Source of the DNA: Castor canadensis
Taxonomy: Eukaryota > Chordata > Mammalia > Rodentia > Castoridae
Assembly (NCBI RefSeq): GCF_047511655.1
Contig: NC_133389.1
Location: 158,425,973-158,489,972 of the forward strand
Direction of reading: 5' to 3'
DNA length: 64,000 nt
Made by a program: the position numbers and the translations under genes. The notes below the pieces were generated by a model. The model saw only the letters and a program-made list of their open reading frames with translations. It did no database searches and was not told the origin of the DNA. Positions 1-12,497 of this stretch are shown piece after piece (within the stretch, counting starts at the first letter, position 1; every line of letters begins with the position of its first letter).

Positions 1-1410
1 CATCAAGCTTAGGATTCTTTCTACCTCCTCAATGATTTATTGAGCACCAAAACAGAAGTGCCAAAAAAGGACTACAGAAAAAGAGAGGTAAGAGAGATAG
101 TAATGCTCAAACTTGATTTTCATGTTTTTGCAGAGTGCTTTCTGTGCCTCAGTGATCAGTGTGTTTATTTAATAAAGCCTCATGCAACTCCTGATTCTTG
201 AATGCCTATGAAAAAGCAAAGCCTCAATATGTCATGGAAAACCTCATTTGTTGAGACCAGCAATGTATTTGAAACTGCATCACAAGCATTTAATAATAAA
301 GGTTTTTTCTTCTAGATGCCTAGAATACATTGCAAAGCTGGAAATGATTTTTACATGCTAATCATAACAAAGTAGCTTTAATTCTAGACAACTGTGGAGT
401 TCTGTGTTCCCTCTCAGGGTGACCTGGAATCAATGGCTGGTTAGATTGTTCTTTATCTGATTGGTGTCTTGTCAGGAATTCTCACCTCTTACACTTGCTG
501 AGGGAGGCATCTTCACTCAGTTCATTAACTCATGGCACTGGAATGAAACCAACAACTGGTACTCAAACTAGAAGTCCCGTTGACAATGTCATCATAAACT
601 TATGATCCAGAGCTATGGCTTCACGTTGGTCTCAAGGTGTGGCTAAGGCACTTTTCTTGCATTTAGATTGCTGACACATTTCTTTCTTGAATTAGAGCCA
701 TGGCCTGTATTTAAAGCTAACATTTTTGCAATTTCTGTAGCTTTATCTATAAAGTTGTGTTGGAAAGATTATAACTGAGGCAAACCATTGTACCCACTAC
801 AATGTTTTTCTGGTTTGTTTTTTTTATGTGAAACATCAACTACCTTCATGAAGATGCAGCAATTAAAGAGTAAAAAAAAAAAGCTATGGACCTGCCCAAC
901 TCTTTTAAGAAAGAAAGAAGACATTCTGTGATGCATTATAAGTGTTTGGTAGAAAAGATTGCTGATCCTTCTTCTGCCTCAGGCACAGTCATAACAAGTG
1001 CATATGCCTAACATCTCTAACACCATTCCTTTTGTTCCTTTTAGAAACCAGGGAAAGATGTGTCATTTTATATTCCTTTATGATATTCTCTACATCATTA
1101 GATGAGCATTTTCATATCATTCTTTGAAGCTGATTATTTTTAAATGATATAACTGTGATAAAATCTTATACAATAACGTTAAGCACAACATGAACTATGG
1201 ACAAAGGAGCTGTCATCTGGTAGATGGAAGGATTTATAGTTTTTCTTATTGTGGAAAGCATGTTGTTTGTCAAGTTGGAGATGCCAAAAAGTGGAAATGA
1301 TGAAGGTAGCTTTCATTCAAAACAAAGCAAATTGAGTTCAGGCATAGTAAGATAAAGAATTTGAAGTGCTTTCACAGGTGTCCATGGATTTAGATATCTC
1401 TTCTCCACGT
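1..1410. other. Anonymous AT-rich DNA
   Basis: No gene, RNA or identifiable transposon seen; only a short A-run near 870. Confidence 0.5.
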
Positions 1411-1462
1411 ATACACACACACACACACACACACACACTCTCTCTCTCTCTCTCTCTCTCTC
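1411..1462. repeat. Compound microsatellite (CA)n(CT)n
   Basis: An uninterrupted AC run (1411-1438) passes directly into a CT run (1438-1462). Confidence 0.95.
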
Positions 1463-3349
1463 ATTTCATGTCTGTATATTCAACTCCATTCATCTGATGC
1501 TGTTTATCTATCCTATTGCATACCTTTCAGACTCATAAGACTAGCAACACAGAGTGAGAGAGAGTCTTGGGGTTATGCCTGCCCAGGCCCCAATGCTGTG
1601 GAAAATGACACTAATATTAATTAATTTGTAAAGCAAATATTCCTTGTGAAATGAGAAGTGGCTTACTGTTGTAGAAACATAAATAATGCACAGTGTCTGG
1701 TACTAGTAATTAGTTAAGAAAATGTATTTGGTAAATTGGAAATTCTGAATAAGAATTAATTTAGTCGTGTGAACAGTCCTGAGTACTTATTGATGGCAAA
1801 AGGTTGTATACAAGTCTTAGCCAACAGTTCATTTTTATGGTCTTTGAAAGAGAGAAGAAATTGCCTTTACCAGTATCTTCCTGTCTTTCTGTAGAACATG
1901 CTAATTGATACCAATAAATATTGGGCTCCTCCCTTGGAGGCCTATATAATTGAGCTTCATACTTACAAGGGGCCGGCTGAATGGACTTTATGCCACTGGA
2001 TCTTAGTATTGTAACCATATATTTTAATTAATCATTATATAAATTGTTAGACATATGTGTGCAAAAAGAGAAGTATTTCCATGAAGACTCACCCTAATGC
2101 TTTAGAAAGACTCCATAAATGTGAATCTATCAAAATACTTTATCGTATCAGTTATATCAAGAAAACTAAAATACTGAGAGAGATTGTAAAATGCATAAAA
2201 TAAACATGTGTTCTACTGCATTGATAACAATCTTTAAATTCTCACTCTACTTTAAATAAACTAAAACTGGAAAGTAAATGTAATGGATTTTAGATGTGCA
2301 TTAGGAGAGAAGATAGACTTTAAAGCAGGGACTCCAGAATAAATTTGTATTCAAATATAGACCAGTTTCTGTGTATGTTATAAAAGCCATTTAAATAAAA
2401 ACATATTAGGTATTTATCATTTTTATTATTTCTAAATAAAAGTTTTTAATTATTTTTGTTTCATCAGCCAATCATGTCAGACAACAAGGCTTTGTCTCAG
2501 ATGTATTATATAGAATTTTAAGTTATAAAGCCTTAAGAAAAATCTAAATCACACATACCTGTGTCTGTATTAACAATATATCACTGTTGGTAAATGAAGA
2601 ATTCAAAAGCCAAAGAAGAATTGGTTGGTGCAGTTGATTCTGAAGTCATGAAGATATACACTGTGGTTTGAAAGGACAGACACCAAACTTCACTGCTCAT
2701 AAATTGGAAGTGTGTCCTAAATCCTTCCTTAACTTTACTAGCTTTCCCAAGAATAACTAACTTCCCTCTTCTTTTTTTCTGTATGTGTATATACACATCT
2801 ATAAATAATGTCTATCTATGTATATACATACATACATGTGTGTGCAAAATGTTTAGATATATGTACACATGATTTTAGAGATACATATCATGTATGCACA
2901 CATGACAACTGTACATATACATATATAATAATCATGTACCTACAAATACAGTCACATACATCTACAGAACACTATACATGCCATTATTCCCTTAATCTTT
3001 TTCCTATAAACTCAAATTTTCAACCAATTATGTGAAGTTTAGAAACAAAGTTACTTAGAAGGAAATTTCACCCCTAGCTTGTACTTCCTATGGGAACAGG
3101 TTCTCAAATTTTCCTCCTGATATTTGGACACCTTCAGTGCTGATCTTAAGTCATAGAACTTAACACCTAATTGTTAATGTGTTATACATTGTCCAAATGC
3201 TACAAATCTACTAATAAAATCTACATAATATTCTTGTGAAGTGAATAATTCTAATTTTCATGGCTTTCTTTGGATGAGACAGTTGAGACTCAAAGTACTG
3301 AATAACCTAAAACATTGAGACTACATAGGAAAGATAAAATGATTATGCA
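1463..3349. other. Anonymous AT-rich DNA
   Basis: Apart from the TATG simple sequence at 2805-2960 nothing is recognisable. The short open frames have no coding character. Confidence 0.5.
2805..2960. repeat. Degenerate TATG/CATA simple sequence
   Basis: Alternating purine-pyrimidine tetranucleotide sequence (tatatacatacatacatgtg and similar). The 75-codon open frame at 2808-3035 derives from it. Confidence 0.7.
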
Positions 3350-3600
3350 ATAAACAATTATTGAGCACTGATTATATGCCTTGGAAATGAAGAAGAAAAA
3401 GTAGTATCTTCCCTTAATGTGAATACAGAATAATGTGATATGAAGAGAGATTTTTAGGGAGCATGGAGGCAGGAATAATTAACTGTTGTCTGTGGGGGAG
3501 TAGGAAGAAATGTGTCCTTCAAACAACTGTGATGAAGCAGCTTGACAAACAGAATTTCACTCAGCAAAGGGAGAGAAGGATGTTCCTAGGAGAGCACTGT
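3350..3600 (-). repeat. L2 fragment
   Basis: caattattgagcactgatta, tatgccttggaaatgaagaa and related marks match the antisense of the L2 3' end. Confidence 0.5.
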
Positions 3601-4549
3601 GACATACCAGGTACAGAAGTGTAAAATGCATTTTTCAACTAAATAAAATTCTACTAGTTCAGTAGGCCTGAATGAACCCCAAAACTATAATAGGAAATTA
3701 TAGAACATATTTACCACTTGGTGACTATTTTGTATCCCATGCTATGTCCTAAATCTATGTTATCCCCTGAGGCAACACTAAAGGAGTTTATATAAAGAAG
3801 TGAATGATGTTACTCCATTTGCATTCAAAAAGATTTTTCTCTGAAAATAAGTACTGGCTCAATTCATTAATTTTGATGACAAGGAGAATAAATGGAAGGA
3901 AAGAAAGAACTGCATTAAACTGTATCACTGAGAATAAAGAGATGTAGCAGTTTCAACTGTTTATTTTAGGGGTAAAATTAAGAACACTCAGTACCTTTTA
4001 ATATAATTGATGACTTTGCTTCCTTCACTAATGGCTTCCCAAAATGTGTCACATTTTTGCTTCTTAAGACACACTTAGATTTCATTTTAGGAGAAGGTAA
4101 TGTATGGTGGTACATAAACTAACTCACAATTTGATTGCTGCATGACCAAATGAATTAAGTTTAGCTTTCAAAGTTGCACAATTCAACATTTTATCTGGAG
4201 ATATTTTCATCTAAAGTGACAATATTGCCTACCTCTCACTTGGACTCTACAGCTAAATAAAGGTTACAGAATCAATGTCTGTTTCTCTCCCTAAAAAAAA
4301 AACCCAGATAAAGACAGAATGGACAATGGTTGTGCAAAGAGAACTAGTGAGAGGCAGCATAGGAGGCCTCACTTCTGCCTCAGGTCAGAGAGGAAAGAAG
4401 GCTAAGCAGTCAGAAGATATCCCATTGCTCCAAACCTTATTGCTCTGTAAAAGCAACTGGAGATGTCAATTAATTGCCCCACACTTTCTAAAAACCTTTC
4501 AACATTGATTTGAAATGAGTAATTCTTGCTTTTCAACAAGATTCTTATC

Positions 4550-4579
4550 TAACATTTTACCTTCTAAAGTAAAATGTTA
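4550..4579. repeat. Perfect 11-bp inverted repeat
   Basis: Arms taacattttac (4550-4560) and gtaaaatgtta (4569-4579) with an 8-base loop. Confidence 0.8.
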
Positions 4580-5026
4580 AGCATAAGTTGCAAAATCATG
4601 ATCACCAATTAATAAAAAGAATGGGATAAGAAATTGGCTCTGATCAGTGAACAAATAGTGATGGACTTCATGGTGGAGCTGTATATTAGAGTCTAAGGAA
4701 GAAATTGTGGAGTAATGATTACCAACAATGGGAAGAGGAAGATGGGTGGCTGACTATCATCTTACATCTTCACATCATTTTAGATGTTTACTCAAGAGGA
4801 TTATTTCTCCTAGAGCTATCCATGGGGAAAACCCATGCCATTTTCTAACCTGCCTGGCTTCTCAGAAAATTTGTCCTTTTTATCAGATTCTCATCAAGGC
4901 TGTTGATGACAGGACCAAAACAAGGGTTTTCCACCACCCAGAGGGCTCTGAAGTATGGTGTGGCACCTTGGCAGACAGGCCACTGTCTGGTGTCAGGCAG
5001 AGAGCAGCAATAGTGCCCCAGGTTCT

Positions 5027-5070
5027 CCTGCCCACTCTTGCCTTTTTGCCTGCCCACTCTTGCCTTTTTG
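5027..5070 (+). repeat. Exact 22-bp tandem duplication
   Basis: The 22-bp unit starting cctgcccactcttgcctttt occurs twice in immediate succession (5027-5048, 5049-5070) with no mismatch, suggesting a recent slippage event just before a MIR. Confidence 0.9.
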
Positions 5071-5073
5071 TGC

Positions 5074-5240
5074 ACGAGTTTAGACAGGAGACTTAACCCA
5101 GCTGTATTTTAGTTTCCTCCTCTGTAGAAAGTGTGAAAATTAAAATTACTTACCTCGTAGGGATGTTATAACACTAATTAATGTCTCAAAACTCTGTGAA
5201 TAAAAGTCATCTTCAGTGGATGTTAATTATTATTATTCAA
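5074..5240 (+). repeat. MIR
   Basis: agtttcctcctctgtagaaa, acttacctcgtagggatgtt and a degraded tail follow the MIR core in + orientation. Confidence 0.7.
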
Positions 5241-6244
5241 AGAATAGCTGTAAGCCAGCTACAGCAAGGGAAGGTAGTGGGCAGGTCCTCAACCTTCTTA
5301 ATGTAGGCCAAATGGTAATTAGTAAGGTTAGTGGAGAACAGTAAAGAAGTTAACCAAGCACCTAAGATGAAGGTATTACATGACCAGGTGCTGTTAAAAA
5401 TGATGGGCAGCACTGCACATCCTGTGACTGAAGCTACCAGAGAATTCTGGTACTGGCAACACTACTTTAATCCTAGTGGAATGAACAAATTTTTAGGGGT
5501 ATTACTATATTCTACATATTCAAAATAAAATTAATTCACTTAAAAGACATTATGAGATCCTATCTGGATACTATCCTTTCATTAATTTTAGACACTAAAG
5601 TATTATAAAATATAAAAGCTAATAAATCCTTAGGGATTCTAAAATCCAGCCAGATTAGAGAATTCCAGAATTTTTCTCATCTGTTACTTTGCAACTAAGA
5701 TAATATACTACATCCCAATGGGACTTAATATAATGATAATTTTTTAATAGCATGGTTATATTATTATGATCTCTACCATTGTATCCATGTCCTTCTGACT
5801 TCTGCCATGCCTCACGTTTTGGTTATCCTAAGGGGAAGTATGAGGAAGACAGGCCCTCAATTCTCTGAACAAATCTTGTATAACACAACCCAGTAAATCC
5901 TGTGAGGTGATTACTCTAAGATTTCTGGGTCAAGAAAGATAGTTTAAGCAGGCATCCCAAGATTACAGAATTCCCAGACACCACATATTCCACACCATTT
6001 ACCTCACATACTGTCCTTTCTCCTAAGATTTCTGCAGGATGATGGGAGTGTTTTCAATATGACAAACTTCTACAATAGTCCAAGTCAGAAATATTACAAA
6101 AATGCACTTGAGTTGTGTGTGAGTGAATTTAGGAATAAGTGATCCAACTGGAAGGCTCCACACTTGGTGTGAGGTCATGTCTGGAGAACACTTGTTATCT
6201 TGTACACTGAACTGTATCTGAGAGCCACTTATTTTTGTGGAGAT

Positions 6245-6480
6245 TAGATTCAACATCAATTAAACTTGTACTATATGCCAAGCATAGCCATGTTGCTTTC
6301 TCAATCCAGCTTCAAAAAAATTTAAAAGACACACAAGTGAAAAAGACATTTTTGTCTTCTTTTTTTTCAATGCAGAAACTGAGTTTCAGAGAAGCTAGCT
6401 AACATCCTAAGATAGTTCAGATGCCACAGTAAGACACCTCTGACTTCCAGTCTAGTGATCATTTTTCTATACTCTGTTGC
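6245..6480 (-). repeat. MIR, antisense
   Basis: cttgtactatatgccaagca, gcagaaactgagtttcagag and cttccagtctagtgatcatt follow the antisense MIR order. Confidence 0.6.
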
Positions 6481-8479
6481 TTCCTCTGATATTATAAACA
6501 CTTAAGTGTCTAAATGGGGTCTATGAAAAATAAATGCATGACTTCCTCATGAACCCCATTCCAAGGTCACAAGAATGCACCCAGGCATAGCCACGCCCTT
6601 TGTGGAGAAGTAAAGTAGTATATGACCCAAATTGCACTAAGAAATATCAGTACAATGAGAAAATGAACTGAAACATTCACTGTCATCAAATCACCATGCT
6701 TGGGGAAAATGTGGGGTTTGTCTATTCTTAAATTAATGTTTATAGAGACTCTATTTCATATTGTCCCTATTAAGTCTGGGGATAACATGAAGTCAAGAGA
6801 CTATGAAGGGCATAACTATCTACACAGGAGACAGTCATGAAACAAGTAAGTCCCCAAGTAATCATTTATCTACAAGCATAGTTGTACCATAATGAATTTA
6901 AAAGTTTAGCTATAATAATGCCTAATATTTATAAAAAAGATGTTAATCTTTTTAAAAACTCATACTGCTTGTAATATAAAAAATCTAATTTCAAATATTG
7001 ATCTATTCTCCTATGCCTAGTGGGATTTTGGGCAACATTTCCCCCTGGATTTTCATTGCTCTCAGGGCTTCCAATGCATTTTAAGACTGCATTGGGGCTG
7101 GCAGAGTGGCTCAAGTGGTAGAGCACCTGCCTAGTAAGCCTGAGGCCCTGAGTTCAAACCCCAGTACCACAAAATAAATAAATTAATTAATTAAAGAAGA
7201 CTGCACTGAAGGCAGATAATTTGGGGTATGATTACTATGAGAGAATAATAAACTTGATGCCAGGGAAGCAATCTGAGAGGATGAGTCACAAACTTGACAA
7301 CCCTGGACCCTGTGGTGTGCCCTGGCTTAACACCCAGTTATATGGGGTCTGGTACCAGGTCTGACCAAGAACAAAGGAACTTCTCCTGGGCTCACAGGTG
7401 AAAAGAAATGTTCAGGTTGATCTCAGTGATGACTGCACTTGAGAATGGTCTCTGCCATAGTAAGTCCCCTCACCCTTCTCTCACACTTTAACTTGAAAAC
7501 TAAAGCTGCAACTTAGCATTGGAGATAAATGTGTAGCAGCTGAGATTCCCTTGTTTGTATATAGATGCCATAATTTCTAGAATATTTTCCTGATGAGTTT
7601 TTAAAGATCCCTGGAATTAAGCTGTCTTTTCTTATACTGCACAGCACACTGCTCCAGGCCATCAGATAATGGGCCAGAACAGCAACCTAATGACATAGAA
7701 AAGCAATCCCTAATCCATCCCACACCTGACTGATCCCAGTCATGAGTCAATAAGGCCTGGAGTTCTTTAATGGGAACTTGCACAGTAGAACACTGGGTGC
7801 TGTGTTGCAGAAGAAAACCTGGGAGTTGTACCAGAGCAGGTACCATGACTCCTAACATTTTTAACTGGCCAGTTCCTTCCGTAATCTGATTTCTGTGAGA
7901 TACCCAATACGTCTTTTACTTCTTTTTCTGAATCAGTTTGCCATCTCAAGTTCCTTACAAAAAAAATAATAGTAGTCTTCTTGTTAAATGAAATGGAGGA
8001 AATTAAGCATCTTTGCCCTCTGATTTATATAGGAAAAGATGCACTTTTGTATTTTTCCGGGGATTGAATGAAGGAAGAGGGAGGATCCTTAAAACGTACA
8101 GAACAGAAGGTAAAGGGAGAGACTAAAAACATTTCTTCTTCTGTTACTGACTTCTGCTTACGTCTGACTTCATGAGGTTTATCCTCCCAAAGTACCAAAT
8201 ATAAACTTTTTTATACCTCCACGTTTATATGGATAGTTTCTTTTAATTTACTCTCTAACAATGTCTCTAAAGATTTAATTTCTTACTGTTCATTTGAAAA
8301 AATAACGAAGTTATGTAATTGGTAATATGAAGCAAAGGAATGAAGTAAGGGCAGTTACTAGGCTTATGAAGATAAGGGGATGAAAAACCAGGAAATGAAA
8401 AATGCAAATAAGAATGAGAAAGACAGGTGCAAGAGAGTAATGAGCATCAGTGGAAGAGAGAACAAGAATTGTGTGGTGG
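6481..8479. other. Anonymous DNA with one SINE
   Basis: Nothing recognised other than the SINE at 7095-7196. Confidence 0.5.
7095..7196 (+). mobile_element. tRNA-derived SINE with target-site duplication
   Basis: The element carries a pol III A box in tggctcaagtggtagagc and a B box in gttcaaacccc, followed by an A-rich AATA/ATTA tail. It is flanked by a 12-bp duplication with one mismatch: aagactgcattg (7083-7094) and aagactgcactg (7197-7208). This gives exact ends and shows target-primed insertion. It is the monomeric tail module found at the end of the composite SINEs elsewhere in the window. Confidence 0.9.
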
Positions 8480-9095
8480 GGACTTTGGCAATTCAAATAT
8501 CCCATTCCCAGACTCCCTTGAAGTTAGGGTTGGGCCACAAGACTAGTCTTAGGCAAGAAATATGAACAGAAGTTCTGTGTTATTTACAGGTGTAGGCAGT
8601 TAAGAGCTGGTGTCCTCCTTTACTTCTTACTGGCCACTTGTTTCTAGATCAGTGCTGCTTTGCAGTAGAAGTATAATGCAAGTCACATACATAATTTAGA
8701 ATTTTTGTAGCCTCATTAATAGGGGAAATTACTTCAACAATATATTTTATTTAATTCTGAATATCTAAGTTATTATCCTTTCAACATGCAATCATTATAA
8801 AAATAATTATTGAGATATTTTGCATTCCTTTTTTCTTACTAAGTCTGCTAAATCCTGTGTGCATTTGATATGTACAGAACATTTGAATTCAGAACAGACA
8901 CATTTCAAGTTCCCTACAGTCACACATTGTGACTATTCTATTGAACAGCAGAATACTAGGAAGTTTTGTTGCTCCATCTATATCAGAGTAATAGAAAATC
9001 TTCTGTTTCATTAAGCAAGCCACTGAGATTTTAACATTTATTTGTTACTATAGCATTGTATGTACTTATCCTGACTAGTATAACAATTACTCTAA
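8480..9095 (+). mobile_element. Old LTR-like repeat, split by a hAT element
   Basis: The left flank (ggggactttggcaattcaaa, gttagggttgggccacaaga) and right flank (aagcaagccactgagatttt, atttgttactatagcattgt, cttatcctgactagtataa) resemble the two ends of a mammalian LTR-type repeat. A hAT-like element occupies 8650-8952. Family name uncertain. Confidence 0.4.
8650..8952 (+). mobile_element. hAT-Charlie-like non-autonomous DNA transposon
   Basis: Begins cagtgctg and runs through agtagaagtataatgcaagt, atatattttatttaattctg, ttcaacatgcaatcattata and cacatttcaag to a degraded terminus near gaacagcag. This order matches a common mammalian hAT MITE. It has no coding capacity. Confidence 0.65.
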
Positions 9096-9526
9096 ATTAG
9101 GAACCAACTAAAGGACTTCCCCCATTCTCTTTAAGTTTGGAGAAAATTGGGTATAGTTACACAAATTTGTTTTTTGACCAGGAAATTAAATATTTGTCAT
9201 TAATGGGAAAAAAACAAACATTGGAAGCTGATGCCTCACTCTCAGAAGAAACATAGAGTTGATTGTCATAGACAGAGTTGATTATCTAATCAATCATAGT
9301 TAGATGGGTACACAAAACTGAGCTCTGTCATAAATCAAATAATTTAGGAGCCTTTTTTCCCAGCTTGATTATTAACAACCTAACCTTTTTAGATAATATA
9401 ATTCAACCCAACGCTAGTGTTATTATTTAGTTCATCTATCCCAGCTTTCTTCTTTCTCATTTATTCTTTGCCTTCCTTTTCCTCTTACTTTTTACTTTTA
9501 CTTTTATGGACTGATAAATGCCTCAA

Positions 9527-9557
9527 TCACTATATCAGATGGGGTCTGATATAGTGA
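9527..9557. repeat. Perfect 13-bp inverted repeat
   Basis: Arms tcactatatcaga (9527-9539) and tctgatatagtga (9545-9557) with a 5-base loop. No transposon is recognised around it. Confidence 0.85.
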
Positions 9558-10307
9558 AATGACAGGTAGGGATTGGGGAAGTTGGAGGGGAGTTGAGGGG
9601 AAAGGGACATCCACACTCTCTCAGTCCTGTCTGCTTCTCAGACAGATGTACGTGGTGACCACCTGTTGATAGCTATAGCTGAAATCCCACGGAATGCTGA
9701 AGTACCAATTGTGAATCACTTGATGATCTTTGGATGCTAATTAGCACCATCCATCTGACCACCTCTTGAAATGGATACCCTTCCATTGCTGAGAAGTTTC
9801 TTGAGGAAACTGGTGATCTGGCTCATGATTCAAATTAATTTCTCTTGTTTGCCCTGGACAAATATGAGAAATTTAGAAATGACTACCATTTCTAAATGGA
9901 ACCTGGTGAATGGGCTATGTCTTCTCTCACTTAGAAATGCCATTCCATGTTCCCAAATTCTCTTGCTCCACAAGCTCCAGTCTGGAAGTAGTCATAAGTT
10001 CCATAATTAAAGGCTTACCCCCAAAACCTCATGGGCAGGTCCCTTTGGGACACCCACTTATATAGGAAGAGAGTCAAGTACCAATGAAGAGGGTAGTCTA
10101 GAGGGGTACAACATAAATCTCACACACCTCTCTCCAAATCTCTATGATTCTCTTCTCTAAAAACATTTGTTGTTCCACCTCAACAGTGGAGAACAAAACC
10201 AGTTCTTCTTGTTCTCATAATCTCTTCCCTGAAGTCTTTACTCTGACACCTAGCCAGGTCTTCATTGAAATAATAATCTCCTGGTTTTTTACTCCCTTCC
10301 CAACCAA

Positions 10308-10310
<3 letters not shown>

Positions 10311-10357
<47 letters not shown>
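10311..10357. repeat. (TG)n microsatellite
   Basis: About 23 uninterrupted TG dinucleotides. Open frames with Cys-Val or Thr-His runs over it are artefacts. Confidence 0.97.
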
Positions 10358-10358
<1 letters not shown>

Positions 10359-10649
10359 GTGATTTTGCATATATGTGCTTGGAACAGAAGAGTGAGGAGT
10401 GAGAAAGGAAATATAATGCATTATTTCTTCTTTCAGTTTATCACCACTGGTAAGCACTTCATATCTCACCCTCTTCCATGTAATTTCTATTGCCTAACTG
10501 CAGATAAAAGAGCTTCCAAAGATACTCAAGACAGGTGCACAATGGAGTTTCTGATGAAACATTTTTCTGCTTGGCCTTGTAAATAGATTTGACAACAGCT
10601 TCCAGGAAATTGTATGTGAAGTTTCAAGGCTAGGGCTGGCTGTCAAGCA

Positions 10650-10672
10650 TGCTGAGTCACAGCACTGAGTCA
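10650..10672. promoter_or_regulatory. Paired AP-1/MARE-like sites
   Basis: TGCTGAGTCA (10650-10659, a Maf recognition half-palindrome containing AP-1) is followed by a second TGAGTCA at 10666-10672. The starts of the two heptamers are 13 bases apart. This could be an enhancer element; no other support is visible. Confidence 0.3.
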
Positions 10673-11431
10673 GAAAGAGCTATGCTGTAAGGAAATTTTT
10701 TCAAGATTAGCTAACATCTTTACTTTGGAATGAAGACAGCAGAGTTCCCCAGCAAATGATTCTGAAAAGATAGAAAAGCTTCTGTTGTTAAGGAGTTTTT
10801 TGTTTTTTTGGTTTTTTTCTTCAAGATCTTGTTGTCTCAAGTGTTAAGCACAACTTTGAGCTCAACTACTCAGGGACAAGAAGTTTATACTCAAATGATT
10901 TTAAAAAAAGCAAAACAATGATGGAAGTAAAAGATGTCACATGAATAGTTTAATTAAGCTTTTCTAGGTTCAAAATAAGTACAAAGCTAAGTGCCAAGGA
11001 CTAAAAATGGAGTCACCAACGCCACAGAAGTAAAGTATCAGCAATAGAGCCATGTTTTTCAATGCTTTTAAATCAGATGTTCACAAATGAACCTGAGCAA
11101 ACTGCTTTGTTAGAATTGGTGACATGGACATGAAAATTTAAAAAAAAAAGTTGGAACCCACAGGTCTACAAGGACTAGAGGTAATATTTGATTTGTTAGA
11201 GCACCACAAATGACAGAAAGATGATGCAAAAACCTGGGCACAAAACAAAGCACAAGATTTTTAAGGGAATTGTGATCAGGCCAGATTCTCAGTTTACTCA
11301 TTTTTTCTCTGTTTCCTTGGATACATCTTTTCTGAGCTTTGATTGATTGCCATTCAGAAATCATCAAATTCACCTTATGGTATTGTGAATATTCTTAACA
11401 AATTATAAAATTCGATGCAAATACTGTGTTT

Positions 11432-11467
11432 TATATATATATATATATACACATACATATATATATG
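11432..11467. repeat. TA-rich microsatellite
   Basis: Alternating TATA sequence interrupted by acacataca. Confidence 0.9.
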
Positions 11468-12483
11468 ATAAGAACAATTCATTTATCTACAATATTTTTG
11501 TTAAATAATTTTCAAAATGCCTAAAATTATATAAAATTCCTAGGTTTTGATTTTTATTACTAGATTTGTATAATTTTAGCAATAATTTTACTGAATTTTG
11601 TGTCACCGATTCCCTTATTTCACTCTACAATTATATCATTTGTGTATGAGTCTTTAAACTCTGTACTGGTTAAGTTTGAACATTTGAAGGATGCATTCAT
11701 CATTTTATGACACACTTTTTTTACTCATCACTTGTTTGTGAACATCAGGCATGTTGATAAACATAGAGTATTTAGTAAATTTCCCATTGTTTTTGTTGTA
11801 TTCCCAGGAATGCCCAGAATGCTCTTGTATATGTGCTCTTGAGTACATGTGCAAGGATATCTTCAGGCTCTGCTCCAAGAAATGCAAATGCTGCATCATA
11901 GATTATGTGCACTTCAAACCCACTAGGAATACTAAAAATGTTTCCCAAAAGGTTCCTGTCAGTAGTGCATATGAGCTCACACGTGTCCTTCTTTGCTTGC
12001 TCTTGGTATTGCGTATTTCAATTTTGCAAGTCATTCTGCACTCATCCCCCTTTTCTGTCTCTCCTTACATCTTTCCTTCCCTGCCTCCCTTCCTCCTTGT
12101 GTACTTCCCTCTCTATACTCCACCAGTAACATAGAACTGGAGCAATACCTATACTAAATTTTCTAGGGAGGAGAGTAGAAACAGGGGCTTGGTGGAGGTA
12201 GAAATGCTTTGCTGGTGTTTTAACATAGCATTATTATTTCAGACTCCATAATGAGACTACTGTCGACTTGGCAACCCTTAAGCATTTTATTTTGCAGATG
12301 ACTTTTAAGCATCATTGATTGCAGAGGAACTTTTGAGAGGTGACCTCCTGAAACAGTTAGTGGTCTGGGTCAAATGCCTTAGAGGTAGAGCTGAAATTGT
12401 AAGAAATCTGCACCAACTATGTTTTGAAAGCTACACAAATAGATGCAATCTTTTACTAACCAACTGCAACCGCTGACTCCACT

Positions 12484-12497
12484 GTTTCCATGGCAAC
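12484..12497 (-). promoter_or_regulatory. RFX X-box-like motif
   Basis: The minus strand reads GTTGCCATGGAAAC, which resembles the preferred RFX1-type binding sequence and departs by one base from the strict symmetric pattern. No transposon is recognisable around it. Function is inferred from the motif alone. Confidence 0.4.

Larger units (their letters stand above)
3601..6244. other. Anonymous DNA between repeats
   Basis: Holds the 11-bp inverted repeat, the 22-bp duplication and one MIR. The 122-codon frame at 4728-5096 spans the duplication and the start of the MIR, so it is not a gene. Confidence 0.5.

Noticed and set aside
4728..5096. 122-codon open frame
   Set aside because: It runs through the 22-bp duplication into a MIR; no recognisable protein.
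7095..7196. Genuine tRNA gene
   Set aside because: The A and B boxes are present but the cloverleaf is not intact, and the A-rich tail and target duplication show a SINE.
10144..10586. Frames with Cys-Val or Thr-His runs
   Set aside because: They are translations of the TG microsatellite.
11751..12134. 127-codon frame with Cys-rich start
   Set aside because: The start looks Cys-rich by chance; the end is a pyrimidine-rich tract, with no family match or splice context.
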